A stretch of DNA of 64,000 nucleotides from Megalonaias nervosa (Eukaryota > Mollusca > Bivalvia > Unionida > Unionidae): assembly GCA_016617855.1 (NCBI GenBank), contig JAECUM010001749.1, forward strand, positions 1 to 64,000. Direction: 5' to 3'. Shown piece by piece: positions 36,542 to 48,900 of this stretch (position 1 is the first letter of the stretch; each line of letters opens with the position of its first letter). The notes below the pieces were generated by a model. That model was given only the letters and a program-made list of their open reading frames with translations. It was not told the origin of the DNA and ran no database searches. The position numbers were made by a program, and so were the translations under genes.

Positions 36542-38292
36542 TCAATATTGGTGCACATCTGACTGAAAAGATCCCCTGGCCTGAAAGCTGCTTAACATCC
36601 CTTCACACAGGTGGGGATGAGTGGGTCCAAATGTCTGTGTGGGTTGAGCAGCAGGTTGGAGGGGCAGTTCCTGAGCTACCAGCCTCCGAACTTTTTCTAT
36701 TCTTCCTCCAAAAAGCATAGGTGACCATAATGCTAAGGTATGATGAGGTTTGGGTGACACAGACCGCAGACATGCTTCCTGTTATATTAGGTGTAAGGTG
36801 ACTGAATCTGTCAAGGCATTCACCATAGACTGGTGAGCTGCTTCGTTAAGTACCCTTGCAATCCTGGTCATCGTCTCCCAGGCATGGTTATTGTCCGATT
36901 TTTTCCACGAGTTGGAAGACTGCCAATGAGGCCAAATCTAACACTGAGGACGTCACAACGATGTTCTGAATCACCTTGGATATGGCATGGAACACATTCT
37001 TGTCCACTCTTTAGTATAATGGAGCTGACATGTCTAAATTCTTGTCGAGGTCTGGAAGATCCATACTGAAGGCATTGGAGTGAATATTATACCAGCAAGA
37101 GGAGAATGTCGCAGGGATGTGGCTTTTTCAGAAGAAAGCCTTAGAATTACCTGGGTCACCTGTCCTACCGGAAAGCCAGTCATTGATCTCTTTAATCTTT
37201 ACCAATTGGGGAAGGAGCCAGAAGGTGTCTCTTCCTCCTCACCGAAATCTACAGATGCCTTGACTTTATAGTTTTGGGTAGCAGTAGAGGGTGAAAAGCA
37301 TTCCAAAATGGCTAACACCTGAAAAATTTCCTTCATTGCAACTTGAAAGCTGAATTCAGTCAGATCTGAATATGATTGATTTGCTGGCACTGGTTCCCCT
37401 TCCCCATTGGCTTGCAGCTCTGCATAGGTCATGCCAGGTGGCACTGATGACTTGGCATATGGTTGGCCCAGATGCTGGTGGTATATAAGACAGTCTGACT
37501 ATCACTGGTACTGGTCAGTCCAAAGACAGGGCTGGACAGACAAATTTCTCAATGGAATCAATGGTATAATAATGGTAAGTTGCAGATGGTGTGGCTAGAC
37601 AGACAGATATGTTACTAAGATCCCTGTATGATCTATTTGGCTGGACCATTTTAATGAAAAGGTCTCCATGCTGGGATGGCTGGACAGTCAGTACCGGTTG
37701 GACGGTTGATGATGGCTGGATGGTAGGTAACAGTGTGACAGTATTAAGAATTGGATCCAATGGATCCATTGCAAACCCCATGTACCCTGACTTACAGGAT
37801 CAAAGGCCATGCTCAGACATGCAGGGGGACTTATGCCCATTGGGTTGCCTAAAATTGGGGAGAATATTCACCAAATGAGCCAGAAAAAGGTGCGATAGCA
37901 AGCATGGGAAAAAGGGTTAAAGTCTGCCTGATATCAGGAGCTGTGTCGCTGTCTTCTGTACCAGAAAAAACAAAGACAGTTGTACCCTTTCCACATCCTC
38001 CTCCTCCCCTGATGTTAATGTGACTGTCGCCGATGGTTGCACCCGATGAACTTTCGGCGGTGGGGGGAACCCACAAGATTCACAATGGAGGTTGACTTGG
38101 GATGAATGCTGAGGATGTCAATGCTTGCTTCCTTGATTTAGTCCATCAATCCTTCCCCTTAGCTGCCATTTGGATCACATGTTACATATGCTGCATGGCA
38201 CTGACAATGTACATTTTATACATAAAATACAGGAGTCATGGCTATCCTCCCTTTCTTTAAACTTTTTGCACTTTAAGCACCTGGATGACATT
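36542..38292 (-). pseudogene. DIRS gag-like region
   Basis: On the minus strand an ATG at about 38292 opens a Cys-rich start (RCLKCKKFKE, then CILCIKC and PCSIC) of the type seen at the start of DIRS gag proteins; it stops after about 40 codons. Further fragments continue at 38076-37849, 37781-37515, 37444-37199 and 36760-36542 in different frames. Several stops and shifts make it non-functional. Confidence 0.6.
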
Positions 38293-38900
38293 CCCTGAAA
38301 AGACAAAGCATAAATTATGCATGCAGTATATTACTAACTTGCTAAATTACTCTCATTCTAACTTAAAATTGAAATAAGAAGCATTGTGTTAGACACCTTT
38401 AGCCATGCTATGAACCGATGCATAATGCCTAGTTAAGAATTCTATCAAAACAACACCCAATAAGAAGAAACTAAGCATAAAATTAGCTATGCAGCATATA
38501 AAAAGTTGCTAATATGATTTCTCTTACAAACAGAGTAGGTGAAAATAGTCAAAGTTGTGTTAACTCATAATGACCTTGCATGAGGTCAATGATAGCATGG
38601 TCTAACGTGGTCTTAAATAGACGAAGTCTGTGAAGGTGATAAAATCACTCAAATTTTGGCAGAAATTGAATTTTAAAAAAATAGTATACAACCTGCAAAG
38701 ATTAACCCACACAATAGATCCAAAAGGAATGTTGGATGGTTCAACTGGAACACAAAATTGGCTTGGATTGTCAGAGGTTATACTGTACAATGTTACCAGT
38801 ACAGCAACAACACTAAAAACTAGTGACACCTAACGGTTGTAAGGGGAAGCAATGGCAAGAGTTGTCGCCTTTTGTCAATATGAGATAGACAGGAAAGGAT

Positions 38901-38985
38901 AATTTTCATCTTTCATTAGGGCTGGATTCACAAGTTAGCAGACTAATATTCCTAAAGTAATGTTATTATGGAACATATCTGAAAG
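38901..38985. repeat. DIRS-like element 1, right inverted terminal repeat
   Basis: Contains TAGGGCTGGATTCA and TATTCCTAAAGTAATG, the complement of the left end with some divergence. Confidence 0.7.
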
Positions 38986-39344
38986 AGAAATTACACCTAA
39001 CAAGCCATTTCAGATATAGTTATGGTTTTGAATAAAGAGAAACCCATGAAAATTATTGTCTGTAAATGGCAGGAGTTAATGAAATAACCTGTAAAATATG
39101 TGCATATTTACTGCTATAACTGTATTTATCTTTTCAAATGTTGATCTATTAACACTTAATAATTCAGCAAGCATACAGCTGATACCAAATTAGTTGTTTA
39201 GCATAAAAATTCATCAATCTAAAACTTAATATGCAGTATAAAGCTTTGGTGATGCTACATAACTCCATTAATAGTACAACATGAATAATTACAAAGGCTG
39301 GTCAATGTGAACAAGTTAACTAAATGGAAAGACAGTCAACATAC

Positions 39345-39476
39345 ATTTGTGTAGGGCAGCTGAATCTTGTGGACATTTTCATCATAGTACTCATTAGACA
39401 CCCAGTCATCCAACTCCGCTTGGTAATCCTGGGCTACATAGCAATGGTCCCTCAAAACTTCCTGACAAATAACGAG
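39345..39476 (-). CDS. ACTR5: actin-related protein 5 (INO80 complex), internal exon
   Basis: A 44-codon exon with acceptor CTTACCAG and donor GTATGTTG on the minus strand, phase 0 at both ends. It encodes VLRDHCYVAQDYQAEL, then a WVSNEYYDENVHKIQLPY stretch, which aligns with the ARP5 segment HCYIAEDY to VHK.QLPF preceding the charged insert. Its reading frame joins that of the next exon at 34299-34397, with a 4.9-kb intron between. The two exons together give 77 consecutive codons. Exons for the N-terminal actin-fold half would lie at higher coordinates but were not identified. Confidence 0.85.
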
Positions 39477-39611
39477 CTGGTAAGTAACTCATTTACATTT
39501 ATTATTCTAAACAGTCTAAACATGCCAGAATGCCTGTATGTTCACATAGAAGAAGGATTCAACTGTACATTACTGAAGAATGTTCTTATATTTGATGACA
39601 AATCGAGTTAA

Positions 39612-40289
39612 AAATATTGTGTATTAGCATTTTTTTCTAAAATAAAAAATTGTTTTTAAAATCAGCTTCAGAATCTGATCTATACTCATTGTCCACCACT
39701 TGATGGCAGATTTTACTGCATGAATATCAAAGGTTTTGACTTTGGAGTGACAGCATAGTCCATTCAGCACTAATTATCTTGATTAGCCACTACAACTGAT
39801 GCCTTACATAAAAAGCATCAGGCCACACAGACATCTAATTCCTATATTCATTCACATGTACAATACAGTTAACTTATGGATAGGAACCTACCACAAAAAA
39901 TTATATAATGCAATATGGAAATTCTACCAGTGAATAAACATATTTATTCCTACTTTCAACTGCACAGATCAGAAAGGGCTTTCATGTTGCCTGGGACATA
40001 TGTAGCATCTAAGTTGCCATGAGCTAAACAAAAATACTTCAATCGATGTTAATAAAGCATACAATGAAAGTCAAGTTGACCTACTTTGGTTGTAAGGGTG
40101 TAGTAAAAACATGCATAAATTGCTAAGTTTTATGATTTAAACATAAATAGCACCCAATATATAATGAACTTGAAACACAACAAACATTCAACAAAGTCAT
40201 TTAAGCATGTTGACCCTGTTATGTATATTTAATTTGTATTTGTTAGGGGTTTTTTCCCCATCATTATGTGTTATGTTTAGCTGTAAATT
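39612..40289. other. non-coding, no gene seen
   Basis: AT-rich, probably ACTR5 intron. Nothing recognised. Confidence 0.4.
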
Positions 40290-40790
40290 GTAACTGACCT
40301 TGTCCAAAATCAAGTTCACTGTGTTCCTGACTGGAGACACTGATGTTTTGATTTTGTAAACAAATAATACTTAGTTAATATTTCCCTAGTAGTGTGGGTT
40401 AAACATTATGATCATAATCTTGGTCTGAGTCAAGACATTGGTATCCCCATGGAATAACCTTGTCTACCCGATGTTTTATGAATTCTTTATTATAATTTTA
40501 GCAACAGATTTTATTTGTTCACAACTTTGATTTTCTAGAAATGAACTTTGGACCTACATCCTGACTCTCTTTTGTGTCTTAATTTTCTTTAGATTATCTC
40601 GTGTCCATGAAAACTTATTCATTCTTTCTTTAATATCTTTAGGCAGAATCAGTCATATTGTTTTTCTTCAGTATTTAATTTGGGTGCAATTTTTTATTCA
40701 ATTTATTATTCTCTGGAAAAAGTTCTCTTTAATAATATTCTTGGACAGAAACATTAACATACAATTATAGTGAATTTAGACAAGGACATC
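40290..40790 (+). repeat. dispersed repeat, intact copy (second copy at 48468-48900)
   Basis: Shares a run of blocks with 48468-48900 in the same order: TGTCCAAAATCAAGTTCA, TTTCTAGAAATGAACTTT, TTTTGTGTCTTA, TTATTCTCTGGAAA, and ATAATATTCTTGGA. It ends with a TATAGTGAATT block. This copy continues past that block with GACAAGGACATCTTGG, whereas the other is interrupted there by the viral element. Confidence 0.7.
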
Positions 40791-41915
40791 TTGGATTATA
40801 ATATTTTGTGATTAACTGGAAGATTGTTAGCACATCATCACAATTTGGGTCACTGTGAATTAGTACATTCAAGACTAAAGTCACATCAAACACCTTCTGC
40901 AATGGATCTTATTAGAACTTTATTCATTAGGACTGGTGATATAACTTTTTGGACTATTTGGTATCTAATTCACAATACTGTAAGTACTTTTAAAATCTTT
41001 ACTTTTGTATTCTAGGGAAATAAATTATTTATTAAACCGTACAAAACTTGTTAGTTTTCACTCCTTCAACAAGTTCTATCACTCTAGGAAGGTCAGTATG
41101 CATATAGTACTCCAAGAATTTGAATGGACATGAACCAAATGCAAATTTTAAACAAAGTTAGTGAAAGATGAAGTATGTCACAATGAGCTGGTTTTATAGC
41201 ATGGGTGTGGTGCATATCTGTGATACATTTTATCATCATTTTTATTATTCTAGCATAAGCTGTGCCTGTTAAAATATAAACATCCAATATAACCCAAGTG
41301 AGTGTACCATAGAATAAGGGCCATAATCACCTACTTGTGCAATTAAGAAACAGTGCTCATCAAAATGGATCCTTTCACCAAGTGTTATGATTCTTAATAG
41401 GAAAGTATGTAAACAGTTTCTATAAAGGTGTTTTATGAAGAGAGTTGTATACAACGATCTAGTTTAGTGATTCAGTCATGAAGTTAAAACAAAACTGAAC
41501 CTATGTCAGTGATGCATGTAACATGGGTTGATGACCTACTTTTGTAATGAGGCTGTAGTACTTGTCAAGATGTAAACCCTCACCAAGTTTCGTATTTCCG
41601 GTGTCATGTATATTTAATCTGCACTGTTTGTTAGGTTTAATTTATTCATTATACACTACTTCCTCGATAACTTGTGCCTGATAAGCCATAAACCCGCTTA
41701 TAACGCAGTCAAGCGTGGATACCATTTTGTTTTTACTAGAAATTACCAAAAACTTGACCCATATTTGCTGAACTTGAAGAAAATCATGATCAAATTGGTG
41801 ACTAAAACTTTGATTTATCACTTGTTTTTTCATTGAAAACAGTAGATAGGACCTGGACATTTGAATCAACATTATGAAACCAATTTTTCCTAGTAAAATG
41901 TTTCTTTGAGAATAC
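40791..41915. other. non-coding, no gene seen
   Basis: Several short overlapping frames on both strands, none with recognisable content. Confidence 0.35.
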
Positions 41916-42055
41916 TTACTCAATCATAATACCATAGGAAAACTACTACTACCTCCCAAATCCAGCCCTCCCATATACTACTTTTAGCTAAAGGGAGCTA
42001 AAAGTTGTCTGCTGACCTATGCGATGGTCGGGCAGAGTGATATCCCCTTAGGTAT
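41916..42055. repeat. DIRS-like element 2, left inverted terminal repeat
   Basis: Opens TTACTCAATCATAATACC and includes AATCCAGCCCTCCCATA and GCTAAAGGGAGCTAAAAG. It is complementary to 46983-47120 with about a dozen differences. Confidence 0.9.
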
Positions 42056-42239
42056 AAGAATTGGCAGCAAAGTCCAAGAACTTCTCAATTACTACTGGAG
42101 CAGAAGGCATGCTCTGTATGGATGTAACTACGGGGAGGCTGGGAGGGTGTATGTTAAATACATTACCCAATCATAATACCTTAGGAGAATATGTAAGAGG
42201 TGGAGGGAGGTACATCCCCTTATCCCAGAGATACCATCT

Positions 42240-43290
42240 TCAGTTCCTTAAGGTTTGTAAGACAACTTCTAGGTAACCTGACTGGAGGGACTCCGCCTCT
42301 CGGGGAACGGCTTCAAACAGGGAAAAATGTTGCCCCACAAATCTAGCAGAAGTCATGAAGCTGCATCTTAAGACGCTGTCGATCGACATGGAAGGGTGAC
42401 CTCTTGAGCTGCAAATATAGGTCCTACCAGATTGAATTAGGCCCTTTGCGATGTCAGATCTCAGAGATAAAAGCTTGAGAATGTGAACTCCAATCTTCAT
42501 CTCACAACCTGAATGATGTCGGCTAGTAAGTTCCAGATGAATGCTATGCTGGTGGCAACTGCTCTAACCTTGTGAGCCATAATGTGTAATAAGTTCATGT
42601 GAGCTGGGGTTATTTCTCTATATGCCAAGTGAATAACCCACTTAATCCAGGACGAGACAGTGTGTGTTGATGTATCCTCCTGTCCTGTCTCGAGAAGTAG
42701 AAAGAGACATGATCTCCCTCAATGCAATGGCTCTGTTTCATTAAAGTACCACTTCAAAGCCCGAACTGGGTCTTGTAGGTGGCCTTCAGCTGATGTTTCC
42801 AGACAAGAGAGAGGTTTATGATGAAAGTCTGGTTACCCATAGAAGGAAGCCAGTTCTTGGTGATGAAAGAGGATGCTGTCATGAGAAGACTGACACGACT
42901 TGTCAGAACTGCATGCAGTTTGTGTCTGCTGATAGGACGTATTTTGCAAATTGTACCTCCAGTTACTAACATCATGAGGAAGCAGGTCTTGTACAAAAGT
43001 TGCGCCAGAAATGCCCTTGAAATTTGTTCAAAATATGTCTTGTTCAGCCAGGTTAATACTCAAGATAAATTCCACTTGGGCATAGGGTTCATGTTTCAGT
43101 CATGTATATTCAAAGTTGGCGAGTAAGATAAGTCCTTGTTTTGTCCGATATCCTCTCTTCCATGATGACAAAGGGTGTCAGCGATCTTGCAGCGGTAACC
43201 TTTTATCATATTCGGTGCTAACTTTCTCTCTTCAAAGAGCCAGAGGAGGAAATTAACTATCTGTATTATACTTAGAAAGTCCCACACCAT
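42240..43290 (-). pseudogene. DIRS tyrosine recombinase remnant
   Basis: Three minus-strand frames run in order. 43290-43096 holds the N-terminal core-binding region (VNFLLWLFEERKLAP, KGYRCKIADTL). 42996-42754 holds the start of the catalytic domain (KTCFLMMLVTGG, then FITKNWLPSMGNQ). 42500-42240 holds the C-terminal part (SIDSVLRCSF, QHFSLFEAV). The usual arginine after the TGGR-like turn is lost (TGGTIC). Stops and shifts separate the pieces. Confidence 0.65.
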
Positions 43291-43323
43291 GATGCAAAGG
43301 TCTGGGGTCTTGGTTCCTCCTTG

Positions 43324-44159
43324 TCATTTGAGAAAAGTCACTGCTATAGAGTTGTTGAACAGAATATGAAATCCCTTGCCATATAAATATTCCTGCCACC
43401 AGTGAAAGGCTTTCACAATGGCCTGATATGCTGATGGCATTCCTGGGGAGATCATGCACCACTGGCTTCCTGAAAGAATGGTAGTAGGTGGGCTCCACAG
43501 CCTTCTGTACTTGCCTTGGTACAGACTATAATCTCTGGTGGTTGTACTTGCAGTTATACCCGCCATGAGCCAAGTTGGATGCCCTAATTCCACAGATGGT
43601 GCCTCAAATGTGTGCAGATGGGGAGAGGTTGGTCCAGTGGGCAAACTTTTGACCTCCATTGGGACAGAAGAATCACTGCAATATGCACATTAAAAGGCAA
43701 CCTAGGACAATGAGTGAAGACCCAGTAGCTGATGCTGAGTCCCAATGGGAAATCCCTGAAATGGTATATAATGTTGTAGATGAATTGGAATGTCCTGGAA
43801 GCCTTGTGAATAGGGACATAAAGGTATGCATTGTTAAGTCCACACTGATGGCAAAGTCTCCCTCTTGGAAAGCATTCCAAAATGCACCTTGGTGTTTCCA
43901 ATGAGAACCAAGTGGCATCAATGAACTGATTGAGGGTGTTTAGGTCGATGACCAGAGGCAGAGTGCTATTGCCTTTGGTACCAAGCAAAGTCTGGAATAA
44001 AACCCTGGAGAATGCTGGAAAAAAAGATAGGACCCTTTTGTGTTTCATCTGCTTTGACTTGCGAGAACTGTGGGCATGGCTGGGTGGAGATTCAATAAGA
44101 CAGTTTTCAGAGGTTTGTTTCCTATGTGTAGCCCTTGGGTCCTTTTGTTGATTTCCCAT
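43324..44159 (-). pseudogene. DIRS reverse transcriptase and RNase H remnant
   Basis: The frame at 44159-43584 (191 codons) has a DIRS-type RT start (LVIDLNTLNQFI), a region equivalent to the first catalytic motif (GLNNAYLYVPIH, where Asp is replaced by Asn) and DFPLGLS. It stops before the YxDD loop. The frame at 43659-43324 carries RNase H-like sequence including SGSQWCMISPGMPSAYQ, then HILFNNSIAVTFLK, where the RNase H Asp of the SDN motif is replaced by Asn. The two overlap in different frames, so at least one frameshift is present. Confidence 0.7.
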
Positions 44160-46300
44160 ACAATCCCTGTATCAACACTGTGGTTGTGGGGAAAGGAATT
44201 TAGTTTCCTCGGTGGCTTGTTTGCAGAATGTTTCAATCTGGCCATTAAAAGGATGGTTAGGATAAAGGCTGTGCTCTTAGCTTGTAGCTTGGCCTTATGG
44301 TGTTCCTTCAGGAAGTGCAGGCAGAGCACACTAACATTCTGCCAAATGTAAATTTGTAGCTGTGGATACATCATTGGTCAAAATGTGCTCAGTGGCTCTA
44401 TTCAGTACTCGGGCCATTCTTGAGACTGATTCCCATACATGCCCTGAGGTATTTGTTCCATGTGTTGGAAGATAGCCATAGAGATGAAGTCCAAGATCGA
44501 AGCCAAGGCAATGATATAGCGCACTAACTGCTGAATGTCATTAAAGGCCATCCAATCCATATGTATGGAGTGTGGCTTTGTCATCACACAAAGCCGTTAT
44601 ATCACTGCCAACTGCTGGAATTTCCAAACAAAATACTTGTGCATGGCCAATGTAGAACTGCCAACAAACTGATGATAAAGGCAGGTCAGAATGTCCATAA
44701 CTCTCCCAGGATGCAGAAGTAAATGGTTGGACTCTTCCATTTCTTCAAAAGATCAAGAGATGATGGAGCTCTGATCCAGGTTGCCGATGGAGTTGAAGGA
44801 GAGCAGAACTTGGGTGGTCAAAGGTGAAAAACGTCCTCAATGGAGGGTCGGAAGGCTGAATCTTCTGATGATATCAGAGAGTCTAGAAGTGATGACATCA
44901 CTTGAGAACAAACATCTTCTGGTTGCATGAGGTGAGGCTAAGGTCTCCTGTAATGCATGAGACTTAGCTGGCAAAGAGTGACAAATTCTGCCTCTCACTA
45001 AACTTGTATAGTGCCCTAAATTAGAAACCATGACTTCAAGACATTTGCTGAATAAAGAGTCTTCTCATGGCTGAGTGTAGGGAAATTGAGAAGCAATATC
45101 TGTTGAAGTATGTGGAACTATTCTCCGCATTGTACTTAATGAGTGTTTGGAGGTGGTATGTGGGTTAGCCTCCACGTCTGCAAAAGTCAGGTTCGACGTA
45201 CTGGAAGCGGGGCTGTTAGTGATTGAGACTGTAATATTGATGTTTTGGTCATTCATGATCCCTAATATATGGCCTAGGCCAGTCACAAGGGAAATAGGCC
45301 ATACATGTGGGGAGTATATTATTAGGATCATCATATTGGGACAGGTTAAGGGATGTTTCATCCATGTAACCTGTCTGTATGTCTGCTGAGTAAGAGGGAA
45401 CTTAACTGTATGTTAGCTTTGTCCCTCATTGTTCCGCAATTGGAATCATGTTGAACCCAGAGGAGGCAAGGTAGTGGGAGTTGCCAATAATGCTGAGTCC
45501 TGTGGTAGTGACTTGGGTGCCAGAGCTGTTGCAGAGCGTGTCAATGTCCAGCGATTTGTAGCCAAAGGGTAATAGTTGATTTATCTTCCTTGTTCACCAG
45601 AAATTCTCACACGGAGGAAAGGTCAGCATGCAGACTGGTGACGTCTTGTCTTGAGCTGTGCATTTGTGTATCTTGCCCATAGTTCTAATCTATGTGACAA
45701 ATAGAGCAAAACATATAAAACTGTAGCCATGCACCTGTCTTTTAGAATGCAACGCCAGTGCAGAGCTAAATCTCAAAAAGTTGACCCAAAAATTGATAAC
45801 AGTCTAATAAGAAGTCAATGAAGTGTACAGTAAAATATGACAACACCACCTGTATTATGGAGAATTATAAACCTGTGGGCCTGCACATGTGATGTTTGAA
45901 AATAGTGTGGGCACAGAGCTATACCAAATGATGTTTGCCTGGAATAAATGATAGCAGAAAATCTCAATTACAATGCTATCTGTAGGGAAGGTCAAGGATG
46001 GCATGTACAGGTTGAATCATTTAAGCATGGCATTCCAAGACTATGGATGCTGTGGTAAAGGTAACCTTCAGATAATAGGGAACTGAGGCACCATTATAGA
46101 TACATAAAAAGCAGGTGTGACAACATCCATTATAAGGCAAGAACCTGTAGGGAAAAAAGCCCACAGACCAAGTGTACAAGTAAAAACACTATGACGCTAT
46201 GAAATCCTTGGAACTGAAACTCGACGATAAGTAGCTGTTCATAATGGAATTACACACTATATTAGGAGATTTTATAAGCACTAGATAATTGCACATACAA
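44160..46300 (-). pseudogene. DIRS gag-like and 5' region, heavily decayed
   Basis: Fragmentary minus-strand frames at 44374-44045, 45031-44837 and 45361-45065 lie where gag is expected. The piece at 45031-44837 ends SRLSDIIRRFSLPTLH, a capsid-like helix-rich segment. No Cys-rich start is recognised. Confidence 0.45.
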
Positions 46301-46309
46301 AATAATTAT

Positions 46310-46975
46310 AAGATAAGATAAGAAGATAAGAATTCTTTATTTCAGACTACATAGTCCATACATCTAAATTAAAATACGGATATAAAGTAAAACATTGTAA
46401 ACATAAAAGAACATATATATCATATTTACAAGTATACAGACACATCTACAACAATGGACTGTGCCCTGCATTGTTAAGAATGAAATTAAGTGGCACATTT
46501 AAAGAGTAATTTGTTCCATCTACTAATAATATGAGAATTTAAATGAATGTCCTAGTTCCAAAGTGATTTCAATATACAGTTCTCACTATTAGATAGTCTT
46601 GTTATCATTGAGAATACATACTTTCTCATTACTTCCTCAAAACTGAATACATTATAATTTACATTATATTTACATTATGAATACATTATAATTTATAGCC
46701 CAGACCGAGTGTGAAGTCGCTTAGGCTCCCCATGCAAGTACCTAAATGTTTAATGATGACAAAGTGTTAGTAAATTGTAAAGGCAGAACTTTGTTGGCAT
46801 AGGAAGAGTTGGAAATAGATTAAGTATACTTTCCTTTGAAGTGAAAAAACTCCTCCAACTTGTAATGGTATATCTTCCACATAGATTCTGGCTTTTGCAA
46901 GGTCTCATGACAAGAGCATACATCTTGGCATGAGAGGAAATAGTAACTGAAAGGTTCTTACACTTTGCCACTAAT
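46310..46975 (-). mobile_element. nested LINE 3' end with (TTATC)n-like tail
   Basis: On the minus strand a short frame (46971-46750) and a non-coding 3' stretch end in TCTTATCTTCTTATCTTATC, a microsatellite tail like those of CR1/L2-type LINEs. It lies just inside the right terminal repeat of DIRS-like element 2, so it is probably nested. The clade is uncertain. Confidence 0.4.
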
Positions 46976-46982
46976 TCTTACA

Positions 46983-47120
46983 CCTAAGGGGATATCACTC
47001 TGCCTGACCGCCACACAGGTCAGCAGACAACTCTTAGCTCCCTTTAGCTAAAAGTAGTATCTGGGAGGGCTGGATTTGTTAGGTAGTAGTAGTTCTCCTA
47101 TTGGTATTATGATTGGGTAA
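46983..47120. repeat. DIRS-like element 2, right inverted terminal repeat
   Basis: Runs from TAAGGGGATATCACTCTGCC to GGTATTATGATTGGGTAA, mirroring the left end. Confidence 0.9.
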
Positions 47121-48467
47121 CGAATTTAAAAAAGAAATTGTCAACTCTTAATAAGTCATAATTTTTTGTACATTTTCTTTCCAAACTACATTCTTAGTAT
47201 ACGATAAATAACAATATTCAATGAAATTTTTGATCAATGAAAATGTCAAATAAATAAAAACCAAATAAGTTTTTTATCAAGTGAAATTTGTATTTTAGTT
47301 CTATCATTTAGCTAGGTGTAAGCATAATGATCATAAATGCAATGTGCCCTCTTGTATTCAAACATAAAATGTGTCAATCTACCATAACAGCTATGTCCGC
47401 TAGCATTTTTCTGAGAACCTTATTAAGTGCCAACCATGTCTGATATCTGACTTGTGGAAGTAATTGTTGTATTGTTGCACTGAATTAAAAGCTGACCTCC
47501 TCTGTATTATCACATTAATTGCATCTTTTGTATCAAATAAAGGATGTGGAACAAAAGAAAAGTTAAAAGGCATCATATATGCGTAAGATCTTGTGGTCTT
47601 GGTCATATGTTGGATGAGCTAATTTCAATTGATCAATCGAGCATTGTTATAAATATTATTGTGTATGTAATATAATTAGACTACCTTAAATTAAACTACT
47701 CAGACTTAAATGTTATCAAAGATAGAAAGGGTATCCAAGCAAAATGAATACTTCAAGAAATTAAGAGCTTTGTTTCATATATACGGATCATTGTGGAGAA
47801 GTGAGTTTCAGAAAAATCCTGAATTGGCACTTAGAGATATCATCAAGGATGAGAAGACATTTCGTTATTACTTGCAATAAAATCATGGCATCAAAATTTT
47901 ACTAACTGATGCAGATGATTGTTACAAGAAATAAATGTCGCTTGTTTTTCAAATAAAAGGAAATTTGTTTCATGTGTACCAACAGGTAGTCCGCTTCCCT
48001 GCTTATAGACTCCCTGTTTCAAACTCTGCGATAACATAATAAGCAGGGAACCAGACTAATCAACAACAACAAAATTCAGTGATGTAATACACAATGTTTT
48101 CGCATACACGTGAAGGCTGTTTAAATCAGTTTTGGATAATGTCAACAATCTTTCAGATGCTGAGCATCTTGAAAGTAGATGTAATTTATATAGAACAATA
48201 AACAACTTGTTAGAAAAGCACTTTTTTGAGAATTATTCCCAAAGCATTTATGAAATGAGTATTCAGCCATTAAACAGTGCCATCTCTCCCCCCACCCACA
48301 CCCATGCTGTTTTGTCCAGTGGGGATGGTATAACTTCTTATTTTTCAGAGGTTCTTCAGCAACTCGTGCCCTCGCTTATAGTGTGGTATATGTTTTTGGA
48401 CCACATTGTGCACAAGTTATCAAGGGAGAGGTGTATGCTATGGGTTATGTAAAACTGTATTTCATAG
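47121..48467. other. mostly non-coding; small unrecognised frames
   Basis: A 56-codon plus-strand frame at 47710-47880 (FKKLRALFHIYGSLW, RDIIKDEKTFRYYLQ) is well composed and could be an exon or mobile-element relic. A minus frame at 47606-47400 and a plus frame at 48132-48452 are also unrecognised. A short inverted repeat pairs TCCCTGCTTATAG (about 47997) with ATAAGCAGGGAA (about 48041). Confidence 0.3.
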
Positions 48468-48900
48468 CTGATCTTGTCCAAAATCAAGTTCATTTTCTAC
48501 CGGACCAGAGTCATTGATTCTGGTTTTGTATACAACATGTTTATCTCAGTCTGAGTCCAGAACATTGGAAATTCCCTTTGAAATGATGGATCTGCATGAT
48601 ATTTACCACACTCTGTATTATAAGTTTAGTAACAGACCTTCTAATTATAACTAAGACTTTTCTAGAAATGAACTTTTGGGCTTCATCCTAGTTATTCTTT
48701 TGTGTCTTATTTTTTTTTATATAATCTTGTTTACTAGAAAAATTATTTATTCCTGCAATGATATCTGGGCAGAAATCTTTTATGTTGTTGTATTTAGAGT
48801 CTGATTTGGGTGAAATTATTTACTATTCTCTGGAAATACAAAGTGCTCAATAATATTCTTGGAACAAGACATTAACTGGGAATTATAGTGAATTCAAGCA
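48468..48900 (+). repeat. dispersed repeat, copy interrupted by the viral element
   Basis: Same family as 40290-40790. Similarity ends at TATAGTGAATTCAAGCA near 48900, at the edge of the viral element. Confidence 0.7.

Larger units (their letters stand above)
34661..38985 (-). mobile_element. DIRS-like (YR) retroelement, internally deleted, in an ACTR5 intron
   Basis: The ends are inverted repeats: the left end (34661-34745) holds TACTTACCCAATCAC and GAATCCAGCCCTA, and the right end (38901-38985) mirrors TAGGGCTGGATTCA. Reading minus, a gag-like region (38292 down to about 36540) is followed by a tyrosine recombinase (36404 down to 35379). No reverse transcriptase or RNase H lies between, so the central region is deleted. 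Near 34874-34960 a sequence complementary to the terminus (GTGATTGGGTAAGTATT) recurs, consistent with the internal complementary region of DIRS elements. Confidence 0.8.
41916..47120 (-). mobile_element. DIRS-like (YR) retroelement, near full length but decayed
   Basis: About 5.2 kb bounded by inverted terminal repeats of roughly 140 bp. Reading minus it has gag-like remnants, reverse transcriptase, RNase H and tyrosine recombinase in the order expected of DIRS1-type elements. All frames are broken. The terminal word TTACCCAATCATAATACC recurs internally at 42163-42180, which may be part of the internal complementary region. The termini are related to those of the element at 34661-38985, so the two belong to one group. 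A LINE tail is nested near its right end. Confidence 0.8.

Noticed and set aside
36250..36720. 156-codon plus-strand open frame
   Set aside because: It is antisense to DIRS gag and recombinase sequence on the minus strand and has no recognisable content.
43659..44151. plus-strand frames within DIRS-like element 2
   Set aside because: They are antisense to the recognisable reverse transcriptase remnant.
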